From a virus: a stretch of DNA of 43,952 nt. The stretch is taken from the IMG/VR virus record IMGVR_UViG_3300020171_000059, positions 1-43,952 of that record. The stretch is one strand, 5' to 3'. The notes under the pieces were generated by a model. It ran no database searches and was not told the origin of the DNA. It saw only the letters and a program-made list of their open reading frames with translations. This document shows positions 37,222 through 43,489 of this stretch, piece by piece (position 1 is the stretch's first letter; each line of letters starts with the position of its first letter). Position numbers and translations under genes: made by a program.

Positions 37222-37247
37222 GAATGAGAAAGGAAGGTTGGAAATGA
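36882..37247 (+). pseudogene. C-terminal part of the cytosine methyltransferase frame, downstream of the TGA
   Basis: Same frame as 35991-36881, open for 121 codons after the TGA. The end reads GRVASRVADRVDRISAIGDG then QVPAVVKLAW, the usual motif IX/X end of phage C5 methyltransferases. Its TGA (37245-37247) overlaps the ATG of the next gene, the usual coupling here, showing this frame was the ancestral gene end. A separate start (TTG 37002 or ATG 37041) could make it a second subunit as in split methyltransferases. Confidence 0.6.
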
Positions 37248-38104
37248 AGAGGGGGACACCGGATCATCCGAAGGTTTTGATGCTGGCGAATCGGCTGGGA
37301 CTTAAAAAATACGCAGCGGTTGGTCTGCTGGAAACCTTATGGCATTTCACGGCCCGATACGCTCCCAGAGGTGACATTGGGAGGTTCTCCGACGGAATAA
37401 TCGCGACAAGTCTCGACTGGGGCGGGAATGTTCCGGACTTGATTGAAGCGCTGGTGCAGGAACATTGGCTGGATCAAAGTAATGAATACAGGCTTGTTGT
37501 TCATCATTGGTCGGACCATGCGGACGACACCTGTGATAAGTATCTGGCGAATCATGGAATGATCTATGCAGACGGAAAAGAGCCCCGTAGAAGTCCAGAA
37601 AAGGGCGTAAAAGTAAAGTCTCTGGCGGAGAAGTCGGGAAAAGTCGGGAAAAGTCGGGAAAAGTTAGCCCTCTCAGAACCAGAACCAGAATCAGAATCAA
37701 AACCAGAATCAGTGCCGTTGCCGGTAGGGGAACCCACGGCGACTACGGAAGATTCCGGAAAAGTCGGGAAAAGTCCGGAACCGGCGACTACGGGGATGCT
37801 GGAACAAGTTCAGAGGATTAAGGGGATTCGGAAGGAATTTGAGGTATTACGGGATGTGGACATTGAAAATGCGCTCAAGGGGTGCCCGGAGGAACACCGG
37901 GAGTCGGCACTTGGAGATTTTGAGAGGGATATGGTGGCGGCATTGGCGATTCCGGATATGCCAGTGAAGGTTTTGCGATCATATCTGGCGGTGGCGGCAA
38001 AAAAAAACAACCCGGGTGCGGTAGGAGCTGGGGAACCGATGTCACGCAGGTTTATCACTGAAAAGGAGAAGAAAACCAATGGAAAAGCAACCGCTATACA
38101 GTGA
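37244..38104 (+). CDS. Replication initiator/helicase-loader-like protein
   Basis: 286 residues from ATG 37244 (GGAAGG upstream; overlap with the methyltransferase end). The N-terminal ~100 residues (GTPDHPKVLMLANRLGLKKY ... VGLLETLWHFTARYAP.GDIGRFSD) form a winged-helix domain I recognise from phage replication proteins encoded before dnaB. A low-complexity linker follows with direct repeats (SGKVGKSRE; GAAAAGTCGG units at 37624-37664 and 37756-37775), then a C-terminal helical domain. Overlap with dnaB supports an origin-binding or loader role. Confidence 0.65.
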   Translation: MKRGTPDHPKVLMLANRLGLKKYAAVGLLETLWHFTARYAPRGDIGRFSDGIIATSLDWGGNVPDLIEALVQEHWLDQSNEYRLVVHHWSDHADDTCDKYLANHGMIYADGKEPRRSPEKGVKVKSLAEKSGKVGKSREKLALSEPEPESESKPESVPLPVGEPTATTEDSGKVGKSPEPATTGMLEQVQRIKGIRKEFEVLRDVDIENALKGCPEEHRESALGDFERDMVAALAIPDMPVKVLRSYLAVAAKKNNPGAVGAGEPMSRRFITEKEKKTNGKATAIQ

Positions 38105-39434
38105 AGAAGCGGAACGGGCAAGCCTGGGCGGGATGTTGCTGGACGCCTCCGCAGTGGGCGAGTTTGCGAGCAACTCGTTAAAGTTGATGGCGGAAGCGTT
38201 TTACGAAAAAAAACACCAGATACTCTACGCGGCGATCATGACGATGCTGGCGGATGGCCGCGCAGTGGATGTTCTGACAGTGGCCGAGAAATTAGAGACG
38301 GACGGGACTTTGGGCCAGGTTGGCGGCCGGGACTGGCTGAACGGATTACTGGAGGCGACGCCGACGGCGGCACATGCGGAGTATTATCTGGACATAGTGC
38401 GTCAAAAACACATCTTGCGGCGGATTGTACAGGAAAGCGTGGGACTGGAGAGCGAGGCGTTGATCTCTGAACGTGGAGATGAGTTGATTCAGACCGTGCC
38501 CGGTAGATTTGCGGATATTATTGAGGAAGTCACACGAAAAAAAACATTGAAATCCATTATCCAGTGGTTGATTGAGAAATGGAAAAAGGCGCATACCGTT
38601 AGACGCGGATTCACCGGATTACCGACGCCCTGGGCATCGTTGAATGAAATAACGTGCGGGTTGCAACCGGGGATCTACATGCTGGCGGCGCGTCCGAGCC
38701 AGGGGAAGACGACGGTGGAAGACCAGTTGACGGACTTTCTGGCACAACAAGGAATCCCGGTGGCGCGGGCGACGCTGGACATGACCGTGGAACGGTTACT
38801 GGCGCGAACAACGGCGCGCCGGGCAGGGGTGAGCTTGCCGAAGTTGAACGCGGGCTACGCCGGAGATAACCAGATAGCCAAAGTGACGGAAGCGGGTGAA
38901 TTGATCAGCGAATACCCGATGTATATCACGGATGAGTTATTCGATGTGAACGCGATCTGCACCTGGGTGCGGGCGATGAAGATCAAACACGATATTCAAC
39001 TATTCACGTTGGATTATGTGCAACAGGTGGAAGTGAGTGGTCGGGCAACGCAATACATGAATGAGAATCAGGTATTGACGCAGGTATCGCGGAAGTTCAA
39101 ACGGTTGGCGTTGCAATTAAAAATCCCCATTATCCTGTTATCACAGTTGAACCGCGGGAGCGATAAAGAGGATCGGATTCCGACTTTGAGCGACTTACGC
39201 GGATCGGGGAGTCTGGAGCAGGACGCGAACGTGGTAATCCTGCTTTATCACGATAAGACGGAAACGGATCAGAACGGGAAACGTCCGCAATGGATGGATG
39301 TGGCGAAGAATCAGGATGGTCCGACGGGGACATTGCCGTTTTGGTTTTGGGCAAACTACTTTCGATTCGATGAGGCCCATGTGGGGGAGGATGAGGTATG
39401 GGCGCCGGCGGGACATATCGAGGTATGCGATTGA
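38079..39434 (+). CDS. dnaB: Replicative DNA helicase, DnaB family
   Basis: 451 residues. N-terminal DnaB domain (EEAERASLGGMLLD) and C-terminal RecA fold: Walker A AARPSQGKTT (Lys at residue 210), Walker B-type LFTLDYVQQV, sensor IPIILLSQLNRG, and the hallmark LSDLRGSGSLEQDANVV. ATP-driven unwinding at the phage fork; the host presumably supplies polymerase and clamp, since no polymerase is present in the window. The 5' end overlaps the initiator-like gene, 3' ATGA overlap with the next. Confidence 0.93.
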   Translation: MEKQPLYSEEAERASLGGMLLDASAVGEFASNSLKLMAEAFYEKKHQILYAAIMTMLADGRAVDVLTVAEKLETDGTLGQVGGRDWLNGLLEATPTAAHAEYYLDIVRQKHILRRIVQESVGLESEALISERGDELIQTVPGRFADIIEEVTRKKTLKSIIQWLIEKWKKAHTVRRGFTGLPTPWASLNEITCGLQPGIYMLAARPSQGKTTVEDQLTDFLAQQGIPVARATLDMTVERLLARTTARRAGVSLPKLNAGYAGDNQIAKVTEAGELISEYPMYITDELFDVNAICTWVRAMKIKHDIQLFTLDYVQQVEVSGRATQYMNENQVLTQVSRKFKRLALQLKIPIILLSQLNRGSDKEDRIPTLSDLRGSGSLEQDANVVILLYHDKTETDQNGKRPQWMDVAKNQDGPTGTLPFWFWANYFRFDEAHVGEDEVWAPAGHIEVCD

Positions 39435-39679
39435 TGAAGATAACCGATCAGATATGGGTGGTGGAGGCGCATGATCTCGGGGCACTCCAGGTGCGGCAGA
39501 TCGGGGATGCGTTGAACTTGAACCGGAAACATTGGCAGGCCGGCGAGAAAGCGGATCGGTTACTGGTGGGGATTGGGGGAACGATCGAGGAGGCATTGGA
39601 AGTGGAGCGGGAGTTGAAGAGGATGAGGAGGGAAGGATGGACCACGGATGAACACGGAGGAAAGAGGGGGGGGGTATGA
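39434..39679 (+). CDS. Hypothetical small protein
   Basis: 81 residues from ATG 39434 (ATGA overlap with dnaB). Reads KITDQIWVVEAHDLGALQVRQIGDALNL..KHWQAGEKADRLLVGIGG followed by a charged helix. It ends in a G9 tract (39666-39674) that also lies just before the next start, where slippage would change the C-terminus and the overlap. No family recognised. Confidence 0.5.
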   Translation: MKITDQIWVVEAHDLGALQVRQIGDALNLNRKHWQAGEKADRLLVGIGGTIEEALEVERELKRMRREGWTTDEHGGKRGGV

Positions 39680-39924
39680 GCGAGTGGATCAATGTCAGGG
39701 ATAGATTGCCGAATGAGGATACGGTCCAGCCTTTGGTTGGCGGTCTTGGCGATGGGCCGCCTTATTGCATGGACTGTTGCGGGTTTGGCTACAAACGGAA
39801 AAACCTCACTCACTTTCCGTTTACGGAGTTTAAATACTGTTCAACATGCGCGAGAACGGGCCGCGCAAAAGATCATCCCGCCAACGCCCCTCTTGAGCGT
39901 TTGCGAGAAAAGGAGATTGAATGA
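39676..39924 (+). CDS. DUF551-like/Cys-rich small protein, first gene of the cassette array
   Basis: 82 residues, ATGA overlap upstream. N-terminal EWINVRDRLPNED resembles the DUF551 start. The middle has CMDCCGFGYKR and CSTCARTG, two Cys pairs suggesting a zinc ribbon. The last ~14 residues (ANAPLERLREKEIE) are encoded by the left half of the first attC-like site (39879), so the cassette boundary lies within its reading frame. Confidence 0.5.
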   Translation: MSEWINVRDRLPNEDTVQPLVGGLGDGPPYCMDCCGFGYKRKNLTHFPFTEFKYCSTCARTGRAKDHPANAPLERLREKEIE

Positions 39925-39969
39925 AAAAGAAACGGTTGTCGAGCAATACGCTCCGAGAGGTTGTTGGCC
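39879..39969 (+). repeat. attC-like site A (91 nt)
   Basis: CGCCAAC...GTTGGCC outer boxes; arms CCTCTTGAGCG / CGCTCCGAGAGG with one extra right-arm base; inner TTTGCGAG/GAGCAAT. The loop holds AAGGAG and the ATG of a 17-residue peptide. Confidence 0.65.
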
Positions 39970-39974
39970 GATGA
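39921..39974 (+). CDS. 17-residue peptide encoded in the attC-like loop
   Basis: MKKKRLSSNTLREVVGR, preceded by AAAAGGAG, with its stop overlapping the ATG of the next cassette gene (ATGA). It resembles the attC-encoded first residues of the gene at 169. It probably acts as a translation leader coupling the cassette gene to a ribosome-binding site carried by the recombination site. Confidence 0.45.
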   Translation: MKKKRLSSNTLREVVGR

Positions 39975-40165
39975 ATCACAACCGATACGAGAAAGTGAAG
40001 CGCTTGGCGGAAGAATCCCCGCAAGAAGGGGAACGATCCGCAGCACGCGAAGCAATGAGGCGCATGGAGACGCGAAGGCCACCAGCTGAACATTGGAAGA
40101 TCGTATGGACGCTGAACATGGTGTGCATGAGACCGTCCGGCATACCGCGGGTTACGACGTGTTAA
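39971..40165 (+). CDS. Hypothetical cassette protein
   Basis: 64 residues, helical and charged (YEKVKRLAEESPQEGERSAAREAMRRMETRRPP). The cassette 5' box TGTTGGCCG (39962-39970) is complementary to CGGCCAACA (40166-40174) just after its stop. Translation is likely coupled to the upstream 17-residue leader. No family recognised. Confidence 0.5.
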   Translation: MNHNRYEKVKRLAEESPQEGERSAAREAMRRMETRRPPAEHWKIVWTLNMVCMRPSGIPRVTTC

Positions 40166-40200
40166 CGGCCAACACGTCGGGGGAGGCTGCCTTACCCGAA
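40155..40200 (+). repeat. Half site: hairpin CGACGTGTT-AACGGCC-AACACGTCG at cassette end
   Basis: Perfect 9-bp stem containing the R''-type box GGCCAAC. The right-hand GTT box of a full attC is missing, so this boundary is a partial or terminator-type element. Confidence 0.45.
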
Positions 40201-40208
40201 AGGAAACC

Positions 40209-40388
40209 ATGAATAATAAATCAAACAGGAAGGGCAGGAGACTTTGCAGAACGTGCGTCTCCTACTATCAGGAACGGTATGGGTATTGCGTGCTAATTGG
40301 GAAGCGCGTGCAAGGGCATATCGGCGGCTGGCCATGCTGGAAACGTCGATCCAAGAAGCCCAACAACAATTTGAGCGGTGGCTCTTAG
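40209..40388 (+). CDS. 59-residue Cys-rich cassette protein
   Basis: ATG 40209 after GAAAGGAAACC. Cys pattern CRTCVSYYQERYGYC...PCW suggests a four-Cys zinc site. The last residues (KKPNNNLSGGS) are encoded by the attC-like site at 40358, showing the stop is supplied by the recombination site. No family recognised; +1-frame alternatives through this stretch are rejected for lack of a start site. Confidence 0.5.
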   Translation: MNNKSNRKGRRLCRTCVSYYQERYGYCVLIGKRVQGHIGGWPCWKRRSKKPNNNLSGGS

Positions 40389-40414
40389 CCATACGCTCCA
40401 AATGCTGGTTGGGC
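40358..40414 (+). repeat. attC-like site C, canonical core boxes (57 nt)
   Basis: R'' box GCCCAAC (fits RYYYAAC) and R' box GTTGGGC (fits GTTRRRY). Arms ATTTGAGCG / CGCTCCAAAT with an extra base, short loop GTGGCTCTTAGCCATA. The best match here to the established attC consensus; outer complement extends to GAAGCCCAAC/GTTGGGCTTC. Confidence 0.75.
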
Positions 40415-40439
40415 TTCCCCGGCCAGCGGAAAGGAAGAG

Positions 40440-40925
40440 ATGATCGAGATTACGAAGAGCGAGACGGCGGACACTCGGGCCTGCGATTTCTCCAAAGTGT
40501 CTGAAGAGACCTTGAAGCAGTCGAGCGAGACGCACATTGGCGACGTGTCACGCGGGCTGGCCTTCTTCGGCGCACTGTTGGCTGAGGCCGCAGTGACCCA
40601 CGATTCGGACAAGCTCAGCGCCCTGGCCCACTTCCATTCCGATTTCGTCACAGGATTCAAAACGACGGGATGGTGGGACAATCACAGGAAGATCACGCGG
40701 CACCATCTCCAGGCCGCGGACGGCGTGCCCCCAGACGTGAACCTGATCGACGTGCTCGAAATGATCGTGGATTGCGTCATGGCGGGAATGGCACGAGCCG
40801 GGAAGCTGTATCCGGTGGCGATCCCCGACGATGTGCTAAAACGAGCGTTCGAGAACACGGTGGAACTACTCAAGGCGCAAGTCGTCGTGAAGCCCAACGA
40901 CAGGGGTGAGGGGCGCGAAGTATGA
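40440..40925 (+). CDS. DUF5662-like phage protein (cassette-borne)
   Basis: 161 residues, AAAGGAAG upstream. Contains VTHDSDKLSALAHFHSDFVT then WWDNHRKITRHHL, the D-x-S-K...H..HH pattern of DUF5662-type phage proteins (a possible metal-dependent hydrolase by its His/Asp content). The C-terminal VKPNDRGEGREV is read from the next attC-like site. Its cassette ends are exactly complementary (40408-40417 / 40889-40898). Confidence 0.6.
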   Translation: MIEITKSETADTRACDFSKVSEETLKQSSETHIGDVSRGLAFFGALLAEAAVTHDSDKLSALAHFHSDFVTGFKTTGWWDNHRKITRHHLQAADGVPPDVNLIDVLEMIVDCVMAGMARAGKLYPVAIPDDVLKRAFENTVELLKAQVVVKPNDRGEGREV

Positions 40926-40951
40926 GCGTACCCTCCACCGCTTTGTTCGCC
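40892..40951 (+). repeat. attC-like site D (60 nt)
   Basis: GCCCAAC ... GTTCGCC; arms GGTGAGGGGCGC / GCGTACCCTCCACC with one unpaired right-arm base. The loop contains ATGAGCG, a possible start for the next gene. Confidence 0.65.
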
Positions 40952-41464
40952 GGTCCGGTTTTCTCCCGTCATTGGGCGATGCCGAGTGCGGATACGTTTG
41001 ATATTCTGCCGATTGGCAACTTTGTGAGGCGGTGGATGGCTGGCGCGGAGGTGTCTGTTGACCCGTTCGCCCGGAACAAGCGATGGGCCACGCACACGAA
41101 CGATCTGAACCCGGCAACGCAAGCCGAACACCACCTGGAGGCGCAGGCGTTCCTGACCATGCTGGTCGAGCGCGGTGTACGCGCCGACCTGCTGATCTTC
41201 GATCCGCCGTACAGCCCGCGCCAAATCAGCGAGTGCTACGCCACGGCTGGCATGAAGGCGGGCATGGCGGACACACAGAACGCGAAGCTGGTCAAGGAGT
41301 GCCGCGACCTGCTGCGCCAGATTGCGCGGCCCGGAGCGGTGTGCCTGTCCTTCGGGTGGAATAGCGCGGGGATGGGCAAGGAGTGGAATCTGGAAGAATT
41401 AATACTGGTGACACATGGCAGCTGTCATAACGACACGATTTGTATGGCCGAACGTCGCGGGTGA
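40922..41464 (+). CDS. Adenine-type DNA methyltransferase-like protein (cassette-borne)
   Basis: 180 residues from ATG 40922 in the attC loop. TTG 40943 or ATG 40979 are alternatives; the conserved-looking VFSRHWAMPSADTF favours a start upstream of 40979. Core: VSVDPFARNKRWATHTNDLNP, then LLIFDPPYSPRQISE (motif IV DPPY of N6-adenine/N4-cytosine methyltransferases), then PGAVCLSFGWNSAGMGK and HNDTICMAE. It is a short phage family with the DPPY motif; catalytic activity not proven. A second probable DNA-modification gene besides the one at 35991. Confidence 0.7.
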   Translation: MSVPSTALFAGPVFSRHWAMPSADTFDILPIGNFVRRWMAGAEVSVDPFARNKRWATHTNDLNPATQAEHHLEAQAFLTMLVERGVRADLLIFDPPYSPRQISECYATAGMKAGMADTQNAKLVKECRDLLRQIARPGAVCLSFGWNSAGMGKEWNLEELILVTHGSCHNDTICMAERRG

Positions 41465-41502
41465 GCCACGCGCTTCGCGTAGGCTCGACCCGCTGGTTCG
41501 CA
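41447..41502 (+). repeat. attC-like site E (56 nt)
   Basis: GCCGAAC ... GTTCGCA; arms GCGGGTGAGCC / GGCTCGACCCGC with one extra C; inner hairpin ACGCG-CTTC-GCGT. From AACGTCGCGG on it is identical to the site at 43151. Confidence 0.75.
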
Positions 41503-41526
41503 GATTGAATTGAAAGGAGAATGACT

Positions 41527-41697
41527 ATGGAGAATAAATTCCTTGTTGGAGTTCTGGCCGGTGACATCGTAATTATGCGCCCGAAACAACGATTGACCAA
41601 GGAAGAGGCGCTGAACCTGGCCGCGTGGATTGTCGCGCTTGCCGACCCATCCGGCGAACAGTGGGGAAAAACGCTTGAGGCGGTTCTCGAAACGTAG
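41527..41697 (+). CDS. MENKFL cassette protein, copy 1
   Basis: 56 residues, AAGGAG seven bases before ATG 41527. MENKFLVGVLAGDIVIMRPK then a helix KEEALNLAAWIVALAD and GEQWGKTLEAVLET. Identical or nearly identical copies at 42196 and 43231. A short beta-hairpin plus helix protein; the family is unknown to me. The cassette begins TTCGCAGATTG and ends at TGCGAAC, perfectly complementary boxes. Confidence 0.7.
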   Translation: MENKFLVGVLAGDIVIMRPKQRLTKEEALNLAAWIVALADPSGEQWGKTLEAVLET

Positions 41698-41754
41698 TGC
41701 GAACGCCAAAAATGAGCGTGAGCGGTAGCGATACGCTCGATTTTCTGGTTCGAC
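41698..41754 (+). repeat. attC-like site F (57 nt)
   Basis: TGCGAAC ... GTTCGAC; arms CCAAAAATGAGCGT / ACGCTCGATTTTCTGG with unpaired right-arm bases, loop GAGCGGTAGCGAT. First bases shared with sites I and L after the other MENKFL copies. Confidence 0.7.
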
Positions 41755-41770
41755 CAGCAGAAAGGACAAC

Positions 41771-41965
41771 ATGAAGAAATGGACGACACTCGAAATGTAT
41801 TTTCGGAGAGCGGTTGCTACCGGACTCATTGACTTTGCCATTAGAGCAGAGTGCAAGGAAGATGGCCGAGTTGTCTTTTATATCCATCCGGCGAATGCCT
41901 CTGGAGAGACGGCTGATTTCGAGGTAAACGAAAACAGGGTTCAACACAATAGAGATATTTCATAG
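41771..41965 (+). CDS. Hypothetical cassette protein
   Basis: 64 residues after AGAAAGGACAAC. KKWTTLEMYFRRAVATGLID then FAIRAECKEDGRVVFYIHPA, a mixed alpha-beta layout. Cassette boxes GTTCGACC (41748) and GGTCGAAC (41965) are exact complements. No family recognised. Confidence 0.5.
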   Translation: MKKWTTLEMYFRRAVATGLIDFAIRAECKEDGRVVFYIHPANASGETADFEVNENRVQHNRDIS

Positions 41966-42038
41966 GTCGAACGCCTCGCATGAGGCTGAGCGAAGGAGCG
42001 ACAGCGTATGAGCGATAGCCTCGATGCGGTGGTTCGGT
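41966..42038 (+). repeat. attC-like site G (73 nt)
   Basis: GTCGAAC ... GTTCGGT; arms CGCATGAGGCT / AGCCTCGATGCG with extra C; the loop contains GAAGGAGCGACAGCGTATG, a Shine-Dalgarno and start codon. Confidence 0.7.
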
Positions 42039-42193
42039 TTCTGCGGTGGTTACAATGCAAGCTTTGGCTTTGTGGAGGGCAAATCGAGCGAGTCCGAGAC
42101 AAGAATGGCGTCGAGTGGCTTGGGCTGCGTTGCACAGCAACCGGAACGTTTCACAACCCAACCAAGTCGCAGATTGAATTGAAAGGAGAATGA
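42008..42193 (+). CDS. Hypothetical cassette protein started from the attC loop
   Basis: 61 residues, with AAGGAG about 11 bases upstream of ATG 42008, both in the loop of site G. The first ~9 residues come from the site. The rest (CKLWLCGGQIERVRDKNGVE WLGLRC by pieces) has three Cys and a beta-hairpin-like look. The C-terminal QIELKGE is read from the leader of the next MENKFL cassette. No family recognised. Confidence 0.4.
   Translation: MSDSLDAVVRFLRWLQCKLWLCGGQIERVRDKNGVEWLGLRCTATGTFHNPTKSQIELKGE
42141..42168 (+). repeat. Truncated attC-like half site H
   Basis: CCGGAACG box followed by CACAACCCAACCAAG and then directly TCGCAGATTGAATTG, the MENKFL cassette start without its GT. The right half of the site is missing or was deleted when the MENKFL copy arrived. 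Confidence 0.4.
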
Positions 42194-42195
42194 CT

Positions 42196-42366
42196 ATGGA
42201 GAATAAATTCCTTGTTGGAGTTCTGGCCGGTGACATCGTAATTATGCGCCCGAAACAACGATTGACCAAGGAAGAGGCGCTGAACCTGGCCGCGTGGATT
42301 GTCGCGCTTGCCGACCCATCCGGCGAACAGTGGGAAAAAACGCTTGAGGCGGTTCTCGAAACGTAG
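42196..42366 (+). CDS. MENKFL cassette protein, copy 2
   Basis: 56 residues, same as copies 1 and 3 except Gly to Glu in QW[G/E]KTLEAVLET (a G-to-A change). Starts with the same leader AGATTGAATTGAAAGGAGAATGACT. The cassette's left GT is altered (AGTCGCAG). Confidence 0.7.
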   Translation: MENKFLVGVLAGDIVIMRPKQRLTKEEALNLAAWIVALADPSGEQWEKTLEAVLET

Positions 42367-42425
42367 TGCGAACGCCCCGGCTCAGGCTGGAGCGGTAGCG
42401 ACTAGCCTGAAGCCGGTTGTTGGAA
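42367..42425 (+). repeat. attC-like site I (59 nt)
   Basis: TGCGAAC ... GTTGGAA; arms CCGGCTCAGGCT / AGCCTGAAGCCGG with one extra A. The right end GTTGTTGGAACAC is exactly complementary to GTGTTCCAACAAC at 42674. Confidence 0.7.
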
Positions 42426-42440
42426 CACGAAAGGAGAAAC

Positions 42441-42725
42441 ATGGATAAATCAGAGATCGAATATGGACAAGCCCCTGCACAATGGGACACGGCAAGTCTG
42501 GCCGGCAAAGTGGCGGAATTGGAAAAGCAGAAGGACGACCTATTGAGGTTATGCGGTGAAATCTTGGCGACCCTGAAAGTGAACCGTGAACGAGAAACGC
42601 TCATTACGATTCACCATGATCACATGGCCAAGTTTGATACATTGGTCGCCGCATGGTGGAAGCGTTTCAATGAGTGTTCCAACAACGGGCGCACCTGCGA
42701 CGCGCCCACCAAGGAGTCAAGATGA
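42441..42725 (+). CDS. Hypothetical coiled-coil cassette protein
   Basis: 94 residues from ATG 42441 (GAAAGGAGAAAC upstream; the earlier in-frame start at 42417 lies in the site). SLAGKVAELEKQKDDLLRLC is a coiled-coil typical of small phage proteins. The C-terminal NNGRTCDAPTKESR is read through the next palindrome. 13-nt complementary cassette ends. Confidence 0.55.
   Translation: MDKSEIEYGQAPAQWDTASLAGKVAELEKQKDDLLRLCGEILATLKVNRERETLITIHHDHMAKFDTLVAAWWKRFNECSNNGRTCDAPTKESR
42674..42715 (+). repeat. Partial attC-like site J
   Basis: GTGTTCCAACAAC plus hairpin GGGCGC-ACCTGCGAC-GCGCCC, but no GTT right box; AAGGAGTCAAGATG (ribosome-binding site and start) follows directly. Confidence 0.45.
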
Positions 42726-42964
42726 AGAAACAACGACAGCGGGCGCGGCGTAAGGTGACGCCCCTGGTTGGCCGTGCATGGGCGTGGAAGATTCAGGACA
42801 TGAGCGGACGATGGAGCCTATGCAACTGGTCAGAACCTTCCCGCGACATGCTCGAACGGTCAAGAAAGAAACCGTCGCCAGAAGCGGTTGCAGTGTGGGT
42901 AAAGATGACGGCCAACCCGCAGGTCAGCGGCCCGACGCCGGGAGGAAGCCATGAAGAAAACTGA
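42722..42964 (+). CDS. Hypothetical cassette protein
   Basis: 80 residues from ATG 42722 (ATGA overlap). Very basic start KKQRQRARRKVTPLVGRAWA, then WKIQDMSGRWSLCNWSEPSR. No family recognised. Overlaps the next start, so the two probably form a two-gene cassette. Confidence 0.5.
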   Translation: MKKQRQRARRKVTPLVGRAWAWKIQDMSGRWSLCNWSEPSRDMLERSRKKPSPEAVAVWVKMTANPQVSGPTPGGSHEEN

Positions 42965-43217
42965 GGCGCAATTTGGCGTCGGTACGCTGCACCAGCTTGT
43001 TGGGGCCGCCCTATTCGTATTATTGATTACTGCATGGTGGTTCGACCATCGCGGGTTTCTACACGGCGTTGCGGTGGGGTTTCAGATCTGGTGGCTTTGG
43101 AGCATTCGCCCGCATAGGACATGCGCGAAGGAAGAACTTTTCGAGGCACAGCATAACGTCGCGGGTGAGCCACGCGCTTCGCGTAGGCTCGACCCGCTGG
43201 TTCGCAGATTGAATTGA
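42951..43217 (+). CDS. Small membrane protein, cassette-borne
   Basis: 88 residues. Two hydrophobic segments (LVGAALFVLLITAWWF and LHGVAVGFQIWWLWSI). The C-terminal ~18 residues (VAGEPRASRRLDPLVRRLN) are the translation of attC-like site K. No family recognised. Confidence 0.5.
   Translation: MKKTEAQFGVGTLHQLVGAALFVLLITAWWFDHRGFLHGVAVGFQIWWLWSIRPHRTCAKEELFEAQHNVAGEPRASRRLDPLVRRLN
43151..43206 (+). repeat. attC-like site K (56 nt)
   Basis: GCATAAC ... GTTCGCA; otherwise identical to site E from AACGTCGCGG to the MENKFL leader, so site plus following cassette form a ~250 bp duplicated block. Confidence 0.75.
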
Positions 43218-43230
43218 AAGGAGAATGACT

Positions 43231-43401
43231 ATGGAGAATAAATTCCTTGTTGGAGTTCTGGCCGGTGACATCGTAATTATGCGCCCGAAACAACGATTGA
43301 CCAAGGAAGAGGCGCTGAACCTGGCCGCGTGGATTGTCGCGCTTGCCGACCCATCCGGCGAACAGTGGGGAAAAACGCTTGAGGCGGTTCTCGAAACGTA
43401 G
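43231..43401 (+). CDS. MENKFL cassette protein, copy 3
   Basis: 56 residues, nucleotide-identical to copy 1 by eye. Preceded by the same attC-like site as copy 1 but followed by a different one (site L), so the conserved block ends at the gene's own TGCGAACGCC box. Confidence 0.7.
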   Translation: MENKFLVGVLAGDIVIMRPKQRLTKEEALNLAAWIVALADPSGEQWGKTLEAVLET

Positions 43402-43461
43402 TGCGAACGCCAGCGGTGAGGGGCGCGAGTTTCGAGCGTCACCTCCGCCGCCTTGTTCGCA
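43402..43461 (+). repeat. attC-like site L (60 nt)
   Basis: TGCGAAC ... GTTCGCA; arms GCGGTGAGGGGCGC / GCGTCACCTCCGC pair imperfectly. The right box starts the MAWNP cassette TTCGCAATCTGAATC. Confidence 0.6.
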
Positions 43462-43489
43462 ATCTGAATCCAAGAAGGAGGGTTAAGTC

